NCBI GenBank assembly: GCA_963734725.1
Contig: CAVTIX010000019.1
Coordinates: 127,257 to 191,256 of the forward strand
Direction: 5' to 3'
From: DASXKD01 sp963734725
GTDB lineage: Bacteria; Actinomycetota; Actinomycetes; Streptosporangiales; Streptosporangiaceae
DNA length: 64,000 nt
Both the position numbers and the translations under genes were made by a program. The notes beneath the pieces are model-generated. The model was given only the letters and a program-made list of their open reading frames with translations. It searched no databases and was not told the DNA's origin. How positions within the stretch are numbered: the stretch's first letter is position 1; every line of letters begins with the position of its first letter. Of the stretch, positions 34,788-43,983 are shown piece after piece.

Positions 34788-34818
34788 GCCGCTGGCTCGG
34801 CCACGGTAGCGGGGGGCC

Positions 34819-34853
34819 TAACCGGTGTATGAAAAAGGGGGGTTAACCGGTGT
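34819..34853. repeat. Two direct TAACCGGTGT repeats upstream of padR
   Basis: Identical 10-mers at 34819-34828 and 34844-34853, 25 bp apart, about 60-90 bp before the PadR start. Their spacing (about 2.4 helical turns) and location suggest activator or repressor half-sites, but the binding protein is unknown. Confidence 0.5.
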
Positions 34854-34876
34854 GCCATGCCTCGGTTTATCCAGTA

Positions 34877-34901
34877 CTATACCGAGTATGCTACTCGATA
34901 G
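34877..34901. promoter_or_regulatory. Candidate PadR operator
   Basis: Near-perfect inverted repeat CTAT-ac-CGAGTA-tgc-TACTCGATAG ends 9 bp before the padR start and is AT-rich against the background. PadR repressors usually bind such sites over their own promoters, so autorepression of the padR-ABC operon is the simplest reading. Confidence 0.62.
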
Positions 34902-34910
34902 GGTGATCAC

Positions 34911-35525
34911 ATGAGCGTCCGGCACGCGCTGCTCGCGCTGCTCAGCGAGGGGCCCAAGTACGGGCTTCAGCTGCGCGAAGAGTTCGAGGCGCGGACCGGG
35001 GAGGTCTGGCCGCTGAACGTCGGCCAGGTCTACACCACGCTGCAGCGGCTGGAGCGGGACGGGCTGGTCGAGTCCGACGGCGACGGCCAGGACGGCCCGC
35101 AGAAGGGCTTCCGGATCACGGCGGCCGGCGCGCAGGAGCTGACCGGGTGGCTGCGCACGCCGTCGGACATGAGCTCGCCGCCGCGCGACGAGCTGGTGAT
35201 GAAGGTCCTGGTGGCGCTGCGGGTGCCGGGCACCGACGCACGGGACGTGATCCAGGTGCACCGCAGGTACCTGGTGGAGCTGATGCAGCAGTGGACGCGG
35301 ATCAAGGAGGCCGAGGCTGAGTCCGACATCAGCCTGGCGCTGGTGGTGGACGCGGAACTGTTCCGGCTCGATGCCGTGGTCCGCTGGCTGGACGCCGCGG
35401 ACGGCCGCATCAAGCGGGGCGCCGACCCGTCGGCAGACCCGCAGGCCACGACGACAACGGGGACGACAACGGGGACGACACCGGCCGTACCGAAGGTGCG
35501 GCGCAGGATTGGAGCAAGAAGATGA
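34911..35525 (+). CDS. PadR-family transcriptional regulator
   Basis: ATG 34911, 204 residues. N-terminal winged HTH: MSVRHALLALLSEGPKYGLQ, LREEFEARTGEVWPLNVGQV and YTTLQRLERDGLVESDGDGQ, the PadR recognition helix and wing. The C-terminal helical dimerisation part includes DVIQVHRRYLVELMQQWTRI. A Thr/Gly-rich low-complexity segment (TTTTGTTTGTTPAV), from short tandem repeats near 35450-35480, precedes the basic end. Stop overlaps the ABC ATPase start (ATGA), so regulator and exporter are co-expressed, as in MDR-type PadR operons. Confidence 0.93.
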   Translation: MSVRHALLALLSEGPKYGLQLREEFEARTGEVWPLNVGQVYTTLQRLERDGLVESDGDGQDGPQKGFRITAAGAQELTGWLRTPSDMSSPPRDELVMKVLVALRVPGTDARDVIQVHRRYLVELMQQWTRIKEAEAESDISLALVVDAELFRLDAVVRWLDAADGRIKRGADPSADPQATTTTGTTTGTTPAVPKVRRRIGARR

Positions 35526-36244
35526 GCGTGCTAGAGATGCGGCGCGTGTCACGCACCTACGGCCTGGGGGCCGCCGAGGTGCATGCGCTGAACGAGATTG
35601 ACTTGATGGTCGACGCGGGTGCCATGGTGGCCGTGATGGGGCCGAGCGGATCGGGGAAGTCCACGCTGCTGACCATCGCCGGCAGCCTGGAGGAGCCCAG
35701 CAGCGGCGAGGTCCGCGTCTGCGGGCAGGACCTGACGAAGCTGTCGCGCAACGCCAGGGCGCGGCTGCGGCGCCGCTCGATCGGCTACGTATTCCAGGAT
35801 TTCAACCTGCTACCCGGGCTCACCGCGGCGGAGAACGTCGCGCTGCCGCTCGAGCTCGACGGCGTGCCGGCCAGGAAGGCCCGCGTAGCCGGGCTGCAAG
35901 CCCTGGAGGAACTCGGCCTCGCCGACCGGGCGGCCAGCTTCCCTGACCAGCTGTCCGGCGGCGAGCGGCAGCGGGTGGCCATCGCCCGGGCCGTGGTGGG
36001 CGAGCGCCAGCTGCTGCTGGCCGACGAGCCCTCGGGGGCGCTCGATTCGGTCAACGGCGAGGCGGTCATGCGGCTGATTCACGCCGCCTGCAAGCGGGGC
36101 GTGGCCGCGGTGGTCGTCACCCACGACGCGCAGCTCGCCTCGTGGGCCGACCGGGTGGTGTTCCTGCGGGACGGCCGGGTGACCGACCAGACCCTGCCCG
36201 TACCGGGCCCCGAATCGCTGCTCACGCGGGGACCAGGCCAGTGA
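35522..36244 (+). CDS. ABC transporter ATP-binding protein (MacB/LolD type)
   Basis: 240 residues with all ABC motifs: Walker A AVMGPSGSGKSTLLTIAGSL, Q-loop IGYVFQDFNLLPGLTAAENV, signature FPDQLSGGERQRVAIARAVV, Walker B QLLLADEPSGALDSVNGEAV and H-loop VVVTHDAQLASWADRVVFLR. Type VII ATPases of this class pair with FtsX-like permeases to export peptides, antibiotics or lipoproteins. ATG start overlaps padR, and its stop overlaps the GTG start of the permease. Confidence 0.95.
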   Translation: MSVLEMRRVSRTYGLGAAEVHALNEIDLMVDAGAMVAVMGPSGSGKSTLLTIAGSLEEPSSGEVRVCGQDLTKLSRNARARLRRRSIGYVFQDFNLLPGLTAAENVALPLELDGVPARKARVAGLQALEELGLADRAASFPDQLSGGERQRVAIARAVVGERQLLLADEPSGALDSVNGEAVMRLIHAACKRGVAAVVVTHDAQLASWADRVVFLRDGRVTDQTLPVPGPESLLTRGPGQ

Positions 36245-38775
36245 GCACGGCACTGCGCGAACGGCCGGTCGAGGCGGGAGCCGCCAACGGGGGCGTTCCC
36301 GCCCGCCGGGCCGTGATCCGCTGGTCGTGGCGGATGTTCCGCCGCGAGTGGCGCCAGCAGACGCTGGTGCTGGCGCTCATCGTGGTGGCGCTGGCCGCCA
36401 CCGTCGTCGGGGCGGCGGTGGCCACCAACACGCCACCCCCGGCCGGCGCGGGCTTCGGCACCGCGCAGGACATGGCCACGCTCCCCGGCGGCCCGCACCT
36501 GGCCGGCCAGATCGCCGTGCTGCAGCAGCACGTCGGCCCCGTCGACGTCATCGAGAACCAGACCGTCGCCATCCCCGGCTCGATCAGCACCTACGACCTG
36601 CGCGCCCAGGATCCGCACGGCGCGTTCGGCCAGCCGATGCTCTCCCTGGTCAGCGGGCACTACCCGGCCGGGCCGGGGCAGGTGGCCGTGACCCAGGGCG
36701 TGGCCACCACCTTCAACCTCAGGATCGGCGATCTGTGGCACCAGGGCGGACAGGTCCGCCGGGTCACCGGCATCGTGCAGAACCCGCAGAGCCTGCTGGA
36801 CGAGTTCGCCCTCGTCGCGCCGGGTCAGGTCAGCACGCCAAGCCAGGTCACCGTGCTGTTCACCGCGCCGCGCGGCAAGCTCTCGCCTCACTCGGCTCCG
36901 TCAGCCAGTACGTGGTGACCCGGCAGGATGCGGTGGCCAGCAACCCGCTCAACCCCGAGACCATCGTGCTCGCGCTGGTCACGGTCGGCATGCTGCTCAT
37001 CGCGCTGGTCGCGGTGGGCGGCTTCACGGTGCTGGCGCAGCGCCGGCTGCGCTCGCTCGGCATGCTCGGCGCGCTGGGCGCCACCGACAGGAACATCCGC
37101 CTCGTGGTCCGGGTCAACGGCGTCCTGGTGGGTGTCGTCGGCGCGCTGGCCGGGGCGGTCCTGGGCCTGGCCGTCTGGCTGGCCTACCGGCCGCGGCTGG
37201 AATCCAGTGCCCACCACCTGATCGGCCCGTTCCAGCTGCCGTGGATCGTGATCGGACCGGCGATGGCGCTGGCCGTGGTGGCCACCTACTTCGCCGCCTC
37301 GCGCCCGGCCCGCGCGATCACCAGGATTCCGATCGTCGCCGCCCTGTCCGGCCGGCCCGCGCCGCCGAAGCAGGTGCACCGCTCGGCGCTGCCCGGCGTG
37401 GTCCTGTTCGTCATCGCCGCGGCCTTGCTGTCCTTCTCCGGCAAGAGCAACGGCAACGGCGGCGGGGCACTTGAACTCATTCTCGGCATCGTCCTGCTCA
37501 TCGTCGCGATCATCCTGCTGGCGCCCTTCTGCCTGGTGATCCTGGCCAGGGTCGGGCGGCGCGCCCCGATCGCGATACGCCTGGCCCTGCGCGACCTGGC
37601 CCGCTACCGGGCCCGGTCGGGCTCGGCCCTGTCGGCCATCAGCCTCGGCGTCTTCATCGCCGCCCTGGTCTGCGTCCTGACCGCGCAGCGGTACGGGAAC
37701 GTCCTGGACTACGCCGGGCCGAACGTGGCCTCGAACCAGATCATCGTGTACACACCGACGGCGGCCGGCGCGGTGGCGGCCCGGGCAATGGACCGGGCGG
37801 ATCCAGCCCATCCGGCACCGCCAGCACCCCGCAGGCCCAGGCGGCGGTCGCCCAGAACATCGCCAGGGCCCTCGGCTCGAACACCGTCATCGAACTCGAC
37901 CAGGCCGGCGCCTCGCTGCAGCACGCCGCGGCCGGGCGTTCCTGGTCCGGACCGGTGTACGTGGCCACACCTCAGCTGCTGCGGCCTTCGGGATCAAGGC
38001 GTCCGACGTCAACCCCGACGCCGACATCCTGACCGCGCGGCCCGGACTGTCCGGCCTGTCGCAGATGCAGCTCGTCTACGGCAACGACCAAGGTGGCGGC
38101 GGCCACGGCCCGCAGGACGTCGGGCCAACCAGCTACCCGTGCCCGAAGGGCCAGTGCGTGGCCAACCCGGTGATCCAGGAGGTCGGTGCCTTGCCGTCCG
38201 GCACGTCAGCGCCCAACACCGTGATCACCGAGCACGCCATCCACACGCTCGGCCTGCAGACCAGCGCCTCCGGCTGGCTGATCCAGGCGCCGCACCCGCC
38301 GACCGCCGCGCAGATCACCGACGCCAGGCTCACCGCCTCCGCGGCCGGCATGACCATCGAAACGAAGTCGAGCACGCCCTCGTCGGCGGAGATCCTCAAC
38401 TATGCCACCGCGTTCGGCATCGCCCTGGCGCTGGGCATCCTGGCCATGACCATCGGCCTGATCCGCAGCGAGACGGCCGGTGACCTGCGCACCCTGGCCG
38501 CCACCGGGGCGAGCAGCTTCACCCGCCGGGAGCTGACCGCCGCGACCGCCTTCGCGCTGGCCCTGGGCGGCGCCGTGCTGGGCACGGTGGCGGCCTACGT
38601 CGCCGCCATCGGCTACGCCTGGGACAACCCGCTGGATGGCCTGTCCGAACTATCCAGCGTGCCCGCCCAGCAACTGCTGTTCCTCGTGGTCGGCATGCCG
38701 GTGATCGCGGCGGTCGTCGGCTGGCTGCTGGCCGGGCGCGAGCCGTCCGTCATATCCAGGCAGCCGCTGGAGTAA
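36241..38775 (+). CDS. FtsX-like ABC permease, frameshifted at three places
   Basis: GTG 36241 in a GTGA overlap with the ATPase. Membrane helices and FtsX layout: LVLALIVVALAATVVGAAVA near the start, TIVLALVTVGMLLIALVAVG with GGFTVLAQRRLRSLGMLGAL, a second set ALSAISLGVFIAALVCVLTA, and FGIALALGILAMTIGLIRSE with LRTLAATGASSFTRRELTAA at the end. The reading frame changes near 36880, about 37800-37830 and about 37990; between them the text is coherent (QNIARALGSNTVIELDQAGA, then FGIKASDVNPDADILTARPG). As sequenced the exporter cannot be made whole. If the shifts are assembly errors, the operon is a working MDR-like pump. Confidence 0.82.
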
Positions 38776-38788
38776 GGGCAGTGCTGGC

Positions 38789-38841
38789 CCGGGGGGACGA
38801 CCCCCGGAGCCCCCGGTCCGGGGGGACCCATCCCCCCGGAC
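38789..38841. terminator. GC-rich hairpins between convergent permease and MreB-like gene
   Basis: GTCCGGGGGG-acccat-CCCCCCGGAC is a perfect 10-bp stem at 38816-38841, preceded by CCGGGGG-gacga-CCCCCGG at 38789-38807. They sit between genes ending at 38775 (+) and 38850 (-), so they could end transcription from both sides. No U-tract, which is common in actinomycetes. Confidence 0.65.
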
Positions 38842-38849
38842 CCCCCTTG

Positions 38850-39857
38850 CTACTGACGTAGGCCGGGTCCGGACCGTTCGCCCTTGTCCTTGCGCTCCAG
38901 GATCTCCGCCGCGCCGCGTATCACGCACCGGAGCGGGTCCTCGACCAGGACCGTGCCGATGCCTGCCGCGGTCTCGATCCGGCTGGCCAGGCCGGGCAGC
39001 AGCGCGCCGCCGCCGGCCAGCCGGACCTTGCCGCGGACCACGTCCTCGGCCAGCCCGGCCGGGATCTCCGACAGCATCTCGTGCACCGTGCCGGTGATGG
39101 CCGCGACGATCGGCTCGAGCGCGGCCGCGACCAGGCCTCCCGGCACGTACTCCGATCGCGGCGTCCGGTGCGCGACGTCCAGGCCGACCGCCTCGGCGAA
39201 GCCCTCGGCCCCGCCGGTGACGCCGAGCGTCGTCTTCAGGTGCCGGGCCGCGCGCTGGCTGATGACCAGGCCGAGCTCGTTCCGCAGCGCGTGCACGATC
39301 GCCTCGTCCATGGCGTTGCCGGCCTTGCGCAGCGACTGGGACCTGACCACCCGCCAGCCGGCCACCGCCGCGACCTCGGTGGTGCCGCCGCCGATGTCGA
39401 CCACGAAGCCGCCGGCCCCGCCGGTCAGGTCGAAGCCGGCGCCGGCCGCGGCGGCCACCGGCTCGTCGATCAGCCGCACGTTGTACCTGGGCCGCCGCAC
39501 GCTCAGCGCGGCGACGATCGACCGCCGCTCGACCGGCGTGGCCCCGCTCGGCACGCACACCAGCGCATCGCGCCGCACCAGCGAGAACCGGCGCGTCCGC
39601 CGCAGGAACGCGTGCAGCATGGCCGCGGTCGCGTCAAGGTCCGCGATGACCCCGTCCCGCAGCGGGTGGATCACCTGGATGTCCTGCGGCTCCTTGTCGG
39701 CCAGCGCGTCTGCCGCGTCGCCGACCGCGGCGACCTTGCCCACGCCCGTGTCGATGGCGATCGCGGTCGGCTCCTCGAGCACGATGCCGCGGCCGGCCAC
39801 CCAGACGAGCGTGTTCACGGTGCCGAGATCGATCGCCACGCTACCCCGGAAGCGCAT
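38850..39857 (-). CDS. MreB/Mbl-like bacterial actin
   Basis: ATG 39857 after gaggggagcaag; 335 residues. Actin/Hsp70 ATPase motifs: phosphate 1 GSVAIDLGTVNTLVWVAGRG, phosphate 2 GGFVVDIGGGTTEVAAVAGW, adenosine VRLAGGGALLPGLASRIETA, and the MreB-type VCVPSGATPVERRSIVAAL. The DNA neighbourhood lacks mreC, mreD or rodA, so it may be a solitary MreB-like protein rather than part of an elongation complex, as in sporulating actinomycetes where MreB acts in spore-wall synthesis. Convergent with the permease across a GC hairpin region. Confidence 0.87.
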   Translation of the reverse strand: MRFRGSVAIDLGTVNTLVWVAGRGIVLEEPTAIAIDTGVGKVAAVGDAADALADKEPQDIQVIHPLRDGVIADLDATAAMLHAFLRRTRRFSLVRRDALVCVPSGATPVERRSIVAALSVRRPRYNVRLIDEPVAAAAGAGFDLTGGAGGFVVDIGGGTTEVAAVAGWRVVRSQSLRKAGNAMDEAIVHALRNELGLVISQRAARHLKTTLGVTGGAEGFAEAVGLDVAHRTPRSEYVPGGLVAAALEPIVAAITGTVHEMLSEIPAGLAEDVVRGKVRLAGGGALLPGLASRIETAAGIGTVLVEDPLRCVIRGAAEILERKDKGERSGPGLRQ

Positions 39858-40091
39858 CTTGCTCCCCTCTACTCAACGTGACGCCCCTCAATCCCAATTC
39901 GACACTGTACTTTTCCCCAAGCCCACGTACTCTTCCCGCAGGCCCACCTAGGTTCGCCCCGCCACGCGACGTTCGCTAAGCGTACAGCCGGTTTCTGCGC
40001 GGGCGAGCCGGTCGATCCTGACGTTGGATCGTGATGTTCTGGTCCGATTATGGGTGTTATCGTCATCAGGGCCGGTGGAGGGAGACGTTTA

Positions 40092-41544
40092 ATGCGTGTG
40101 CCTAGGCTGGTGGCGGTCGCAGCCGGCTGGTTCGGGCTCACCGTCGCCCTGGCCGCCGCCGCCCCCGGGCCTGGGATTGAAGGTTCGGTTGCCGCGCGCC
40201 CCGCGGCTACGGGTCCTGCCGGGTATTCAGCCTCTGCCCTGGCTGACGTGGCCGTCCGGCCGGGCGTGCAGCGTGTCGGCCGCGTGCAGGCCAATCCGCC
40301 GACCACTGCTGACTGTGCGAAAGCCTACAAGGTCGCGTGCTACCAGCCGGCCCAAATCCAGCAGGCTTACGATCTGCCCTCACTGTACGCCAGGGGCGTG
40401 ACCGGCCGAGGGCGCACGATCGTCATCGTCGACTCGTTCGGCTCGCCGACGATCAGGAACGACCTGGCGGTATTCGACCAGGCCTTCCGCCTCCCGGCGC
40501 CGCCGAAATTCACGATCATCCATCCCGCGGGGAACGTGCCCGCCTACAACCCGAACAATTCCAACATGGTCGGCTGGGCCGGCGAGACCACGCTGGACGT
40601 GGAGTACGCGCACGCGATCGCCCCGGGCGCCAGCATCCTGCTGGTCGAGACGCCGGTCTCGGAGACCGAGGGCGTGCACGGCTTCCCGCAGATCATCAAG
40701 GCCGAGACAGTACGTGGTCCGGAACCACCTCGGCGACGTGATCAGCCAGAGCTTCAGCGCCACCGAACAGACCTTCCCCGCCAAGGCCGCGGTCCAGGCG
40801 CTGCGCGGCGCCTACCAGCTCGCCGCCAGGAACCACGTCACCGTGCTGGCCGCCTCGGGCGACTCGGGCGCCGCCGACGTCAAGCTCGACGGGAGCACGT
40901 ACTACCCGTTCCCGGTGACCTCGTGGCCGGACAGCGACCCGCTGGTGACCGCGGTCGGCGGCACCCAGCTGCACGTCACCGCGACGGGCAAGCCCGCCGC
41001 GCCGACGGTCTGGAACGACACCTACAACCGGGCCGCGAACGAGTTCGCCATCGGCAACGCGGGCCCGAACCCGCTGGCCGGCGGCGGCGGCCGCTCGGTC
41101 CTGTTCGGCCGGCCCGGATACCAGAACGGGGTGAAGAACGTCGTCGGCGGCCACCGCGGCGTGCCCGACATCTCGATGAGCGGGGCCTGCAACGGGTCGG
41201 TGGACACGTACGGGACTTATCGCGGGGCGCCGGCCGGCTGGTCCCCGGCGTGCGGCACCAGCGAGGCCACGCCGCTGTTCGCCGGCATCGTCGCGCTGGC
41301 CGCCCAGGTGGCGGGGCATCCCCTCGGGCCGGTCAACCCGGCCCTGTACCGGCTGGCGGCCGCGCACGCCCGCGGCATCGTGGACGTCACCAAGGGCAAC
41401 AACACGGTGTCGTTCACCCAGGGCGGGAAGCGGCACACGGTGCGCGGCTTCACCGCCGTGCCCGGCTACGACCTGGCCTCCGGGGTCGGCACGGTGAACG
41501 CCGCGTACTTCGTCAGCGAACTCGCCGTCGCGGCTGGTCACTAA
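40092..41544 (+). CDS. S53 (sedolisin) serine-carboxyl protease, frameshifted
   Basis: ATG 40092 after ggagggagacgttta, with a signal peptide (LVAVAAGWFGLTVALAAAAP). Catalytic Glu/Asp in GWAGETTLDVEYAHAIAPGA, the oxyanion Asp in LAASGDSGAADVKLDG, and the nucleophile in SPACGTSEATPLFAGIVALA, plus the C-terminal Ca-binding type motif (GYDLASGVGTVNAAYF). The two halves are in different frames: removing base a at about 40707 restores EQYVVRNHLGDV and joins them. Secreted acidic peptidase in family terms; no pro-domain of normal length is evident, so processing may differ. Confidence 0.84.
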
Positions 41545-41908
41545 AAGGTCATTTTGTCCCGAACGGTCCTCGGTGCGAGCCTTGGGAACGGCGTAATCAT
41601 CTGATGTTTCCGCGCTGCCGGGCTACGCCCGGTGCTAAGCGCAACCCGATCTGCCTGGTGAGACTCGGTCGGCAACCCGCCCGCGGGATTCGGCGCGAAG
41701 CGCCATTGTCCGGCGCTCATCGCGAGATACATTGTCTGCGGGTGGCGGCACCATCAACGCCGCGTACTTCGTGCCTACGCCCGCTGTGACCTCGCGTTTC
41801 CCGGAAGAACCACCCGTACCACTCTCCCGCCTGCGGAGGTTAGGCCCGACCCGGGCGGGAAGTGGAAGCGCACTCCGGCGAGGTGACACGCAAGGAGGAG
41901 AGGAACCG
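41545..41908. other. Intergenic region with a relic of a second sedolisin 3' end
   Basis: No intact gene in 364 bp. At 41743-41790 the sequence reads GGGTINAAYFVPTPAV, matching the end of the upstream sedolisin (GVGTVNAAYFVSELAV), with 17 identical bases aacgccgcgtacttcgt. The rest shows no gene that I recognise. The hemerythrin ribosome site (aaggaggagagg) lies at its right edge. Confidence 0.6.
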
Positions 41909-42409
41909 ATGGAGGACGTGTTTGATGTCCTGGCCGAGGACCACGAGGAGATAAGACAGGCCCTGGCCGAGCTTGAGAAGGGTCCGACCGCAGCCACGGG
42001 CGCCTCCGAGGATCAGCTCATGCTGCGGATGATCCTGACCGAAGAGCTGATCCTCGAGGAGGCCAAGCACGAGGAGATCGAGCTGAGTTGCATCTGGCCT
42101 GCCGTGCGCGGGCATATCCCCGGCGGCGACCAGCTCGCCGACCGGGCCATCTGCGCCGAACTCGAGATCGTGGCCCTGCTGGCCGAACTGGACCAGCTGG
42201 ACGTCAGCCAGCCGGAGTTCGAGAAGCTGCTCAGCGCGTTCACCCAGGCCGCCAGGGAGCATTTCGACTTCGAGGAGCGGCATGTGTGGCCGCGGCTGCG
42301 TTCGGCCCTGACCGCCAAGGCCGCGGACGCGCTGGCCGGCCGGATCCTGGCGGCCAGGCAGACCGTGCCCGTCCCGCCCTTCCCGCGGGCGTCGGCCTCG
42401 TCCAGCTGA
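41909..42409 (+). CDS. Hemerythrin-domain protein
   Basis: Start at ATG 41909 directly after aaggaggagaggaaccg, one of the best ribosome sites in the window; the longer frame to 41732 is only the sedolisin relic. 166 residues, four-helix type: VLAEDHEEIRQALAELEKG, LILEEAKHEEIELSCIWPAV and AAREHFDFEERHVWPRLRSA, giving the His/Glu set that could bind a di-iron centre. Likely an oxygen, NO or redox sensor or storage protein. Confidence 0.85.
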   Translation: MEDVFDVLAEDHEEIRQALAELEKGPTAATGASEDQLMLRMILTEELILEEAKHEEIELSCIWPAVRGHIPGGDQLADRAICAELEIVALLAELDQLDVSQPEFEKLLSAFTQAAREHFDFEERHVWPRLRSALTAKAADALAGRILAARQTVPVPPFPRASASSS

Positions 42410-42514
42410 GTGAGGGCTGCTATTGATAACGTGAATCTGCAGCCTGCTTTCAGCTATTCATCAGGTTCATGGTGCTCACTGGAAAGAGCCATCCCTGACG
42501 CCCAGACCTAAGGC

Positions 42515-43909
42515 GTGGTGCAGATGCAGGATTACAGCGGCTACGGCGGTTACGGCCAGCCGCCGTCGGGAGACTACGGGCACACCGCGCCGTTGCCTCC
42601 GATGCCTCCTCCGCCGCCGCCCAGGCGGCGCGTCGGGCTGCTGAGTTACCTGGCTGTCGCGCTGGTGGCGGGCGCCCTGGGGGCGGGCACGGTGGTGGCC
42701 CTCTACCACCCGGCGGCGAGCAGCGCCGTGCCATCGGCGCAGCCGAGCTTTAGAGCACCCGTCCCGCTGCCCAGCACCGCGGTGCCCATCCCGAGCTCCG
42801 GCGGGACCGGGACCACCGGCGGGAGCCTGAGCAAGGTGCAGCAGGGCATCGTGATCATCAACACCACGCTGCAGTACAGCAGCGAACGGGCCGCGGGCAC
42901 CGGCATGGTGATCAACGCGGGCAGCGGCCTGGTGCTGACGAACAACCACGTCATCGAGAACGCCACCAAGATCACCGCGACGGTCGCGGCCACCGGCCAG
43001 AACTTCCCGGCCAAGGTGGTCGGCTACGACGTGACCGGTGACATCGCGCTGATTCAGCTGCAGCACCCGTCCGGCCTGCACCAGGTCCCGCTCGGCGATT
43101 CCGGCAAGGTCAAGACCGGTGACGTGGTGACGGCCCTGGGCAACGCGGAAGGGCAGAACGAGATCGTCCCCGCGACCGGGCACATCACCGGGGTCAACCG
43201 GTCCATCACGGCCAGCGACCAGGGCGGCGCGGTCACCTCGGAGACGCTGCACGGGATGCTCCAGACCGACGCCGACATCGTGTCCGGCGACTCGGGCGGC
43301 CCGCTGGTCAACGCGGCCGGCCGGGTCATCGGCATGGACACGGCCGGCAACAACGTCCGCTTCCCCGACCAGCAGGCGGCGGCCGGCTTCGCCATCCCGA
43401 TCAACACCGCGCTCTCGGTGGCCAGGGAGATCGCCGCGGGTCACGCCAGCTCCACCATCTCGATCGGCTACCCGCCGTTCATCGGGATCTACGTCGGGCA
43501 GGGCACCAGCAGCGACCCGCAGCAGCAGGCCGCGGCGCAGCAGCAGCAGCAGAACAACGGCTTCGGCGGCGGGGGCGGATTCGGCGGTAACGGGTTCGGC
43601 GGTAACGGGTCCGGCAGCCAGAGCTGCTACACCAACGACTCCAACCTGCCCGTCCCGTCCACGATCGCCCCGGCGAGCTCGGGCACCCTGGTCATCGGCA
43701 CGATCTGCGGCAGCCCCGCCGCGGACGCGGGGGTGACGGCCGGATCGGTCATCACCAGCGTGAACGGCCAGGCGGTCGGCGCGCCGCAGAGCCTGCACAC
43801 GCAGATCGCGAAGTACGGGCCAGGCAGCACGGTGTCCCTCACCTGGGTCACCCCGTCCGGCCAGCACAAGACCGCGAGCGTGACCCTCACCGCGGGCCCG
43901 CCCCTGTAG
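42515..43909 (+). CDS. HtrA/DegP-type S1C serine protease with PDZ domain
   Basis: GTG 42515 (or ATG 42524). Pro/Gly/Tyr-rich cytoplasmic start, one membrane helix (LLSYLAVALVAGALGAGTVV), then a trypsin-like domain with catalytic His in VLTNNHVIENATK, Asp in GYDVTGDIALIQLQHPSG and Ser in DIVSGDSGGPLVNAAGRVIG. A Gln/Gly/Asn-rich linker (QQQAAAQQQQQNN, FGGNGFGGNG) precedes a PDZ domain (GTICGSPAADAGVTAGSVIT, SVNGQAVGAPQSLHTQIAKY). Extracytoplasmic membrane-anchored protease acting on misfolded proteins. Downstream is a strong bidirectional terminator. Confidence 0.93.
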   Translation: MVQMQDYSGYGGYGQPPSGDYGHTAPLPPMPPPPPPRRRVGLLSYLAVALVAGALGAGTVVALYHPAASSAVPSAQPSFRAPVPLPSTAVPIPSSGGTGTTGGSLSKVQQGIVIINTTLQYSSERAAGTGMVINAGSGLVLTNNHVIENATKITATVAATGQNFPAKVVGYDVTGDIALIQLQHPSGLHQVPLGDSGKVKTGDVVTALGNAEGQNEIVPATGHITGVNRSITASDQGGAVTSETLHGMLQTDADIVSGDSGGPLVNAAGRVIGMDTAGNNVRFPDQQAAAGFAIPINTALSVAREIAAGHASSTISIGYPPFIGIYVGQGTSSDPQQQAAAQQQQQNNGFGGGGGFGGNGFGGNGSGSQSCYTNDSNLPVPSTIAPASSGTLVIGTICGSPAADAGVTAGSVITSVNGQAVGAPQSLHTQIAKYGPGSTVSLTWVTPSGQHKTASVTLTAGPPL

Positions 43910-43932
43910 GGGGCCCGGGCCCGGCAAGACCT

Positions 43933-43970
43933 GGCGCCTGAGGCGGTACCCGCTGGCCGCCTCAGGCGCC
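43933..43970. terminator. Bidirectional rho-independent-like terminator
   Basis: Perfect 14-bp stem GGCGCCTGAGGCGG / CCGCCTCAGGCGCC with a 10-nt loop (tacccgctgg) between the convergent protease (ends 43909) and sugar transporter (ends 43984). Clear symmetry and position support termination for both genes. Confidence 0.85.
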
Positions 43971-43983
43971 GTCGCGTCCGGCC

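Noticed and set aside
41560..41740. Possible RNA gene between the sedolisin and hemerythrin genes
   Set aside because: Short complementary pieces only; no consistent structure or promoter could be recognised.
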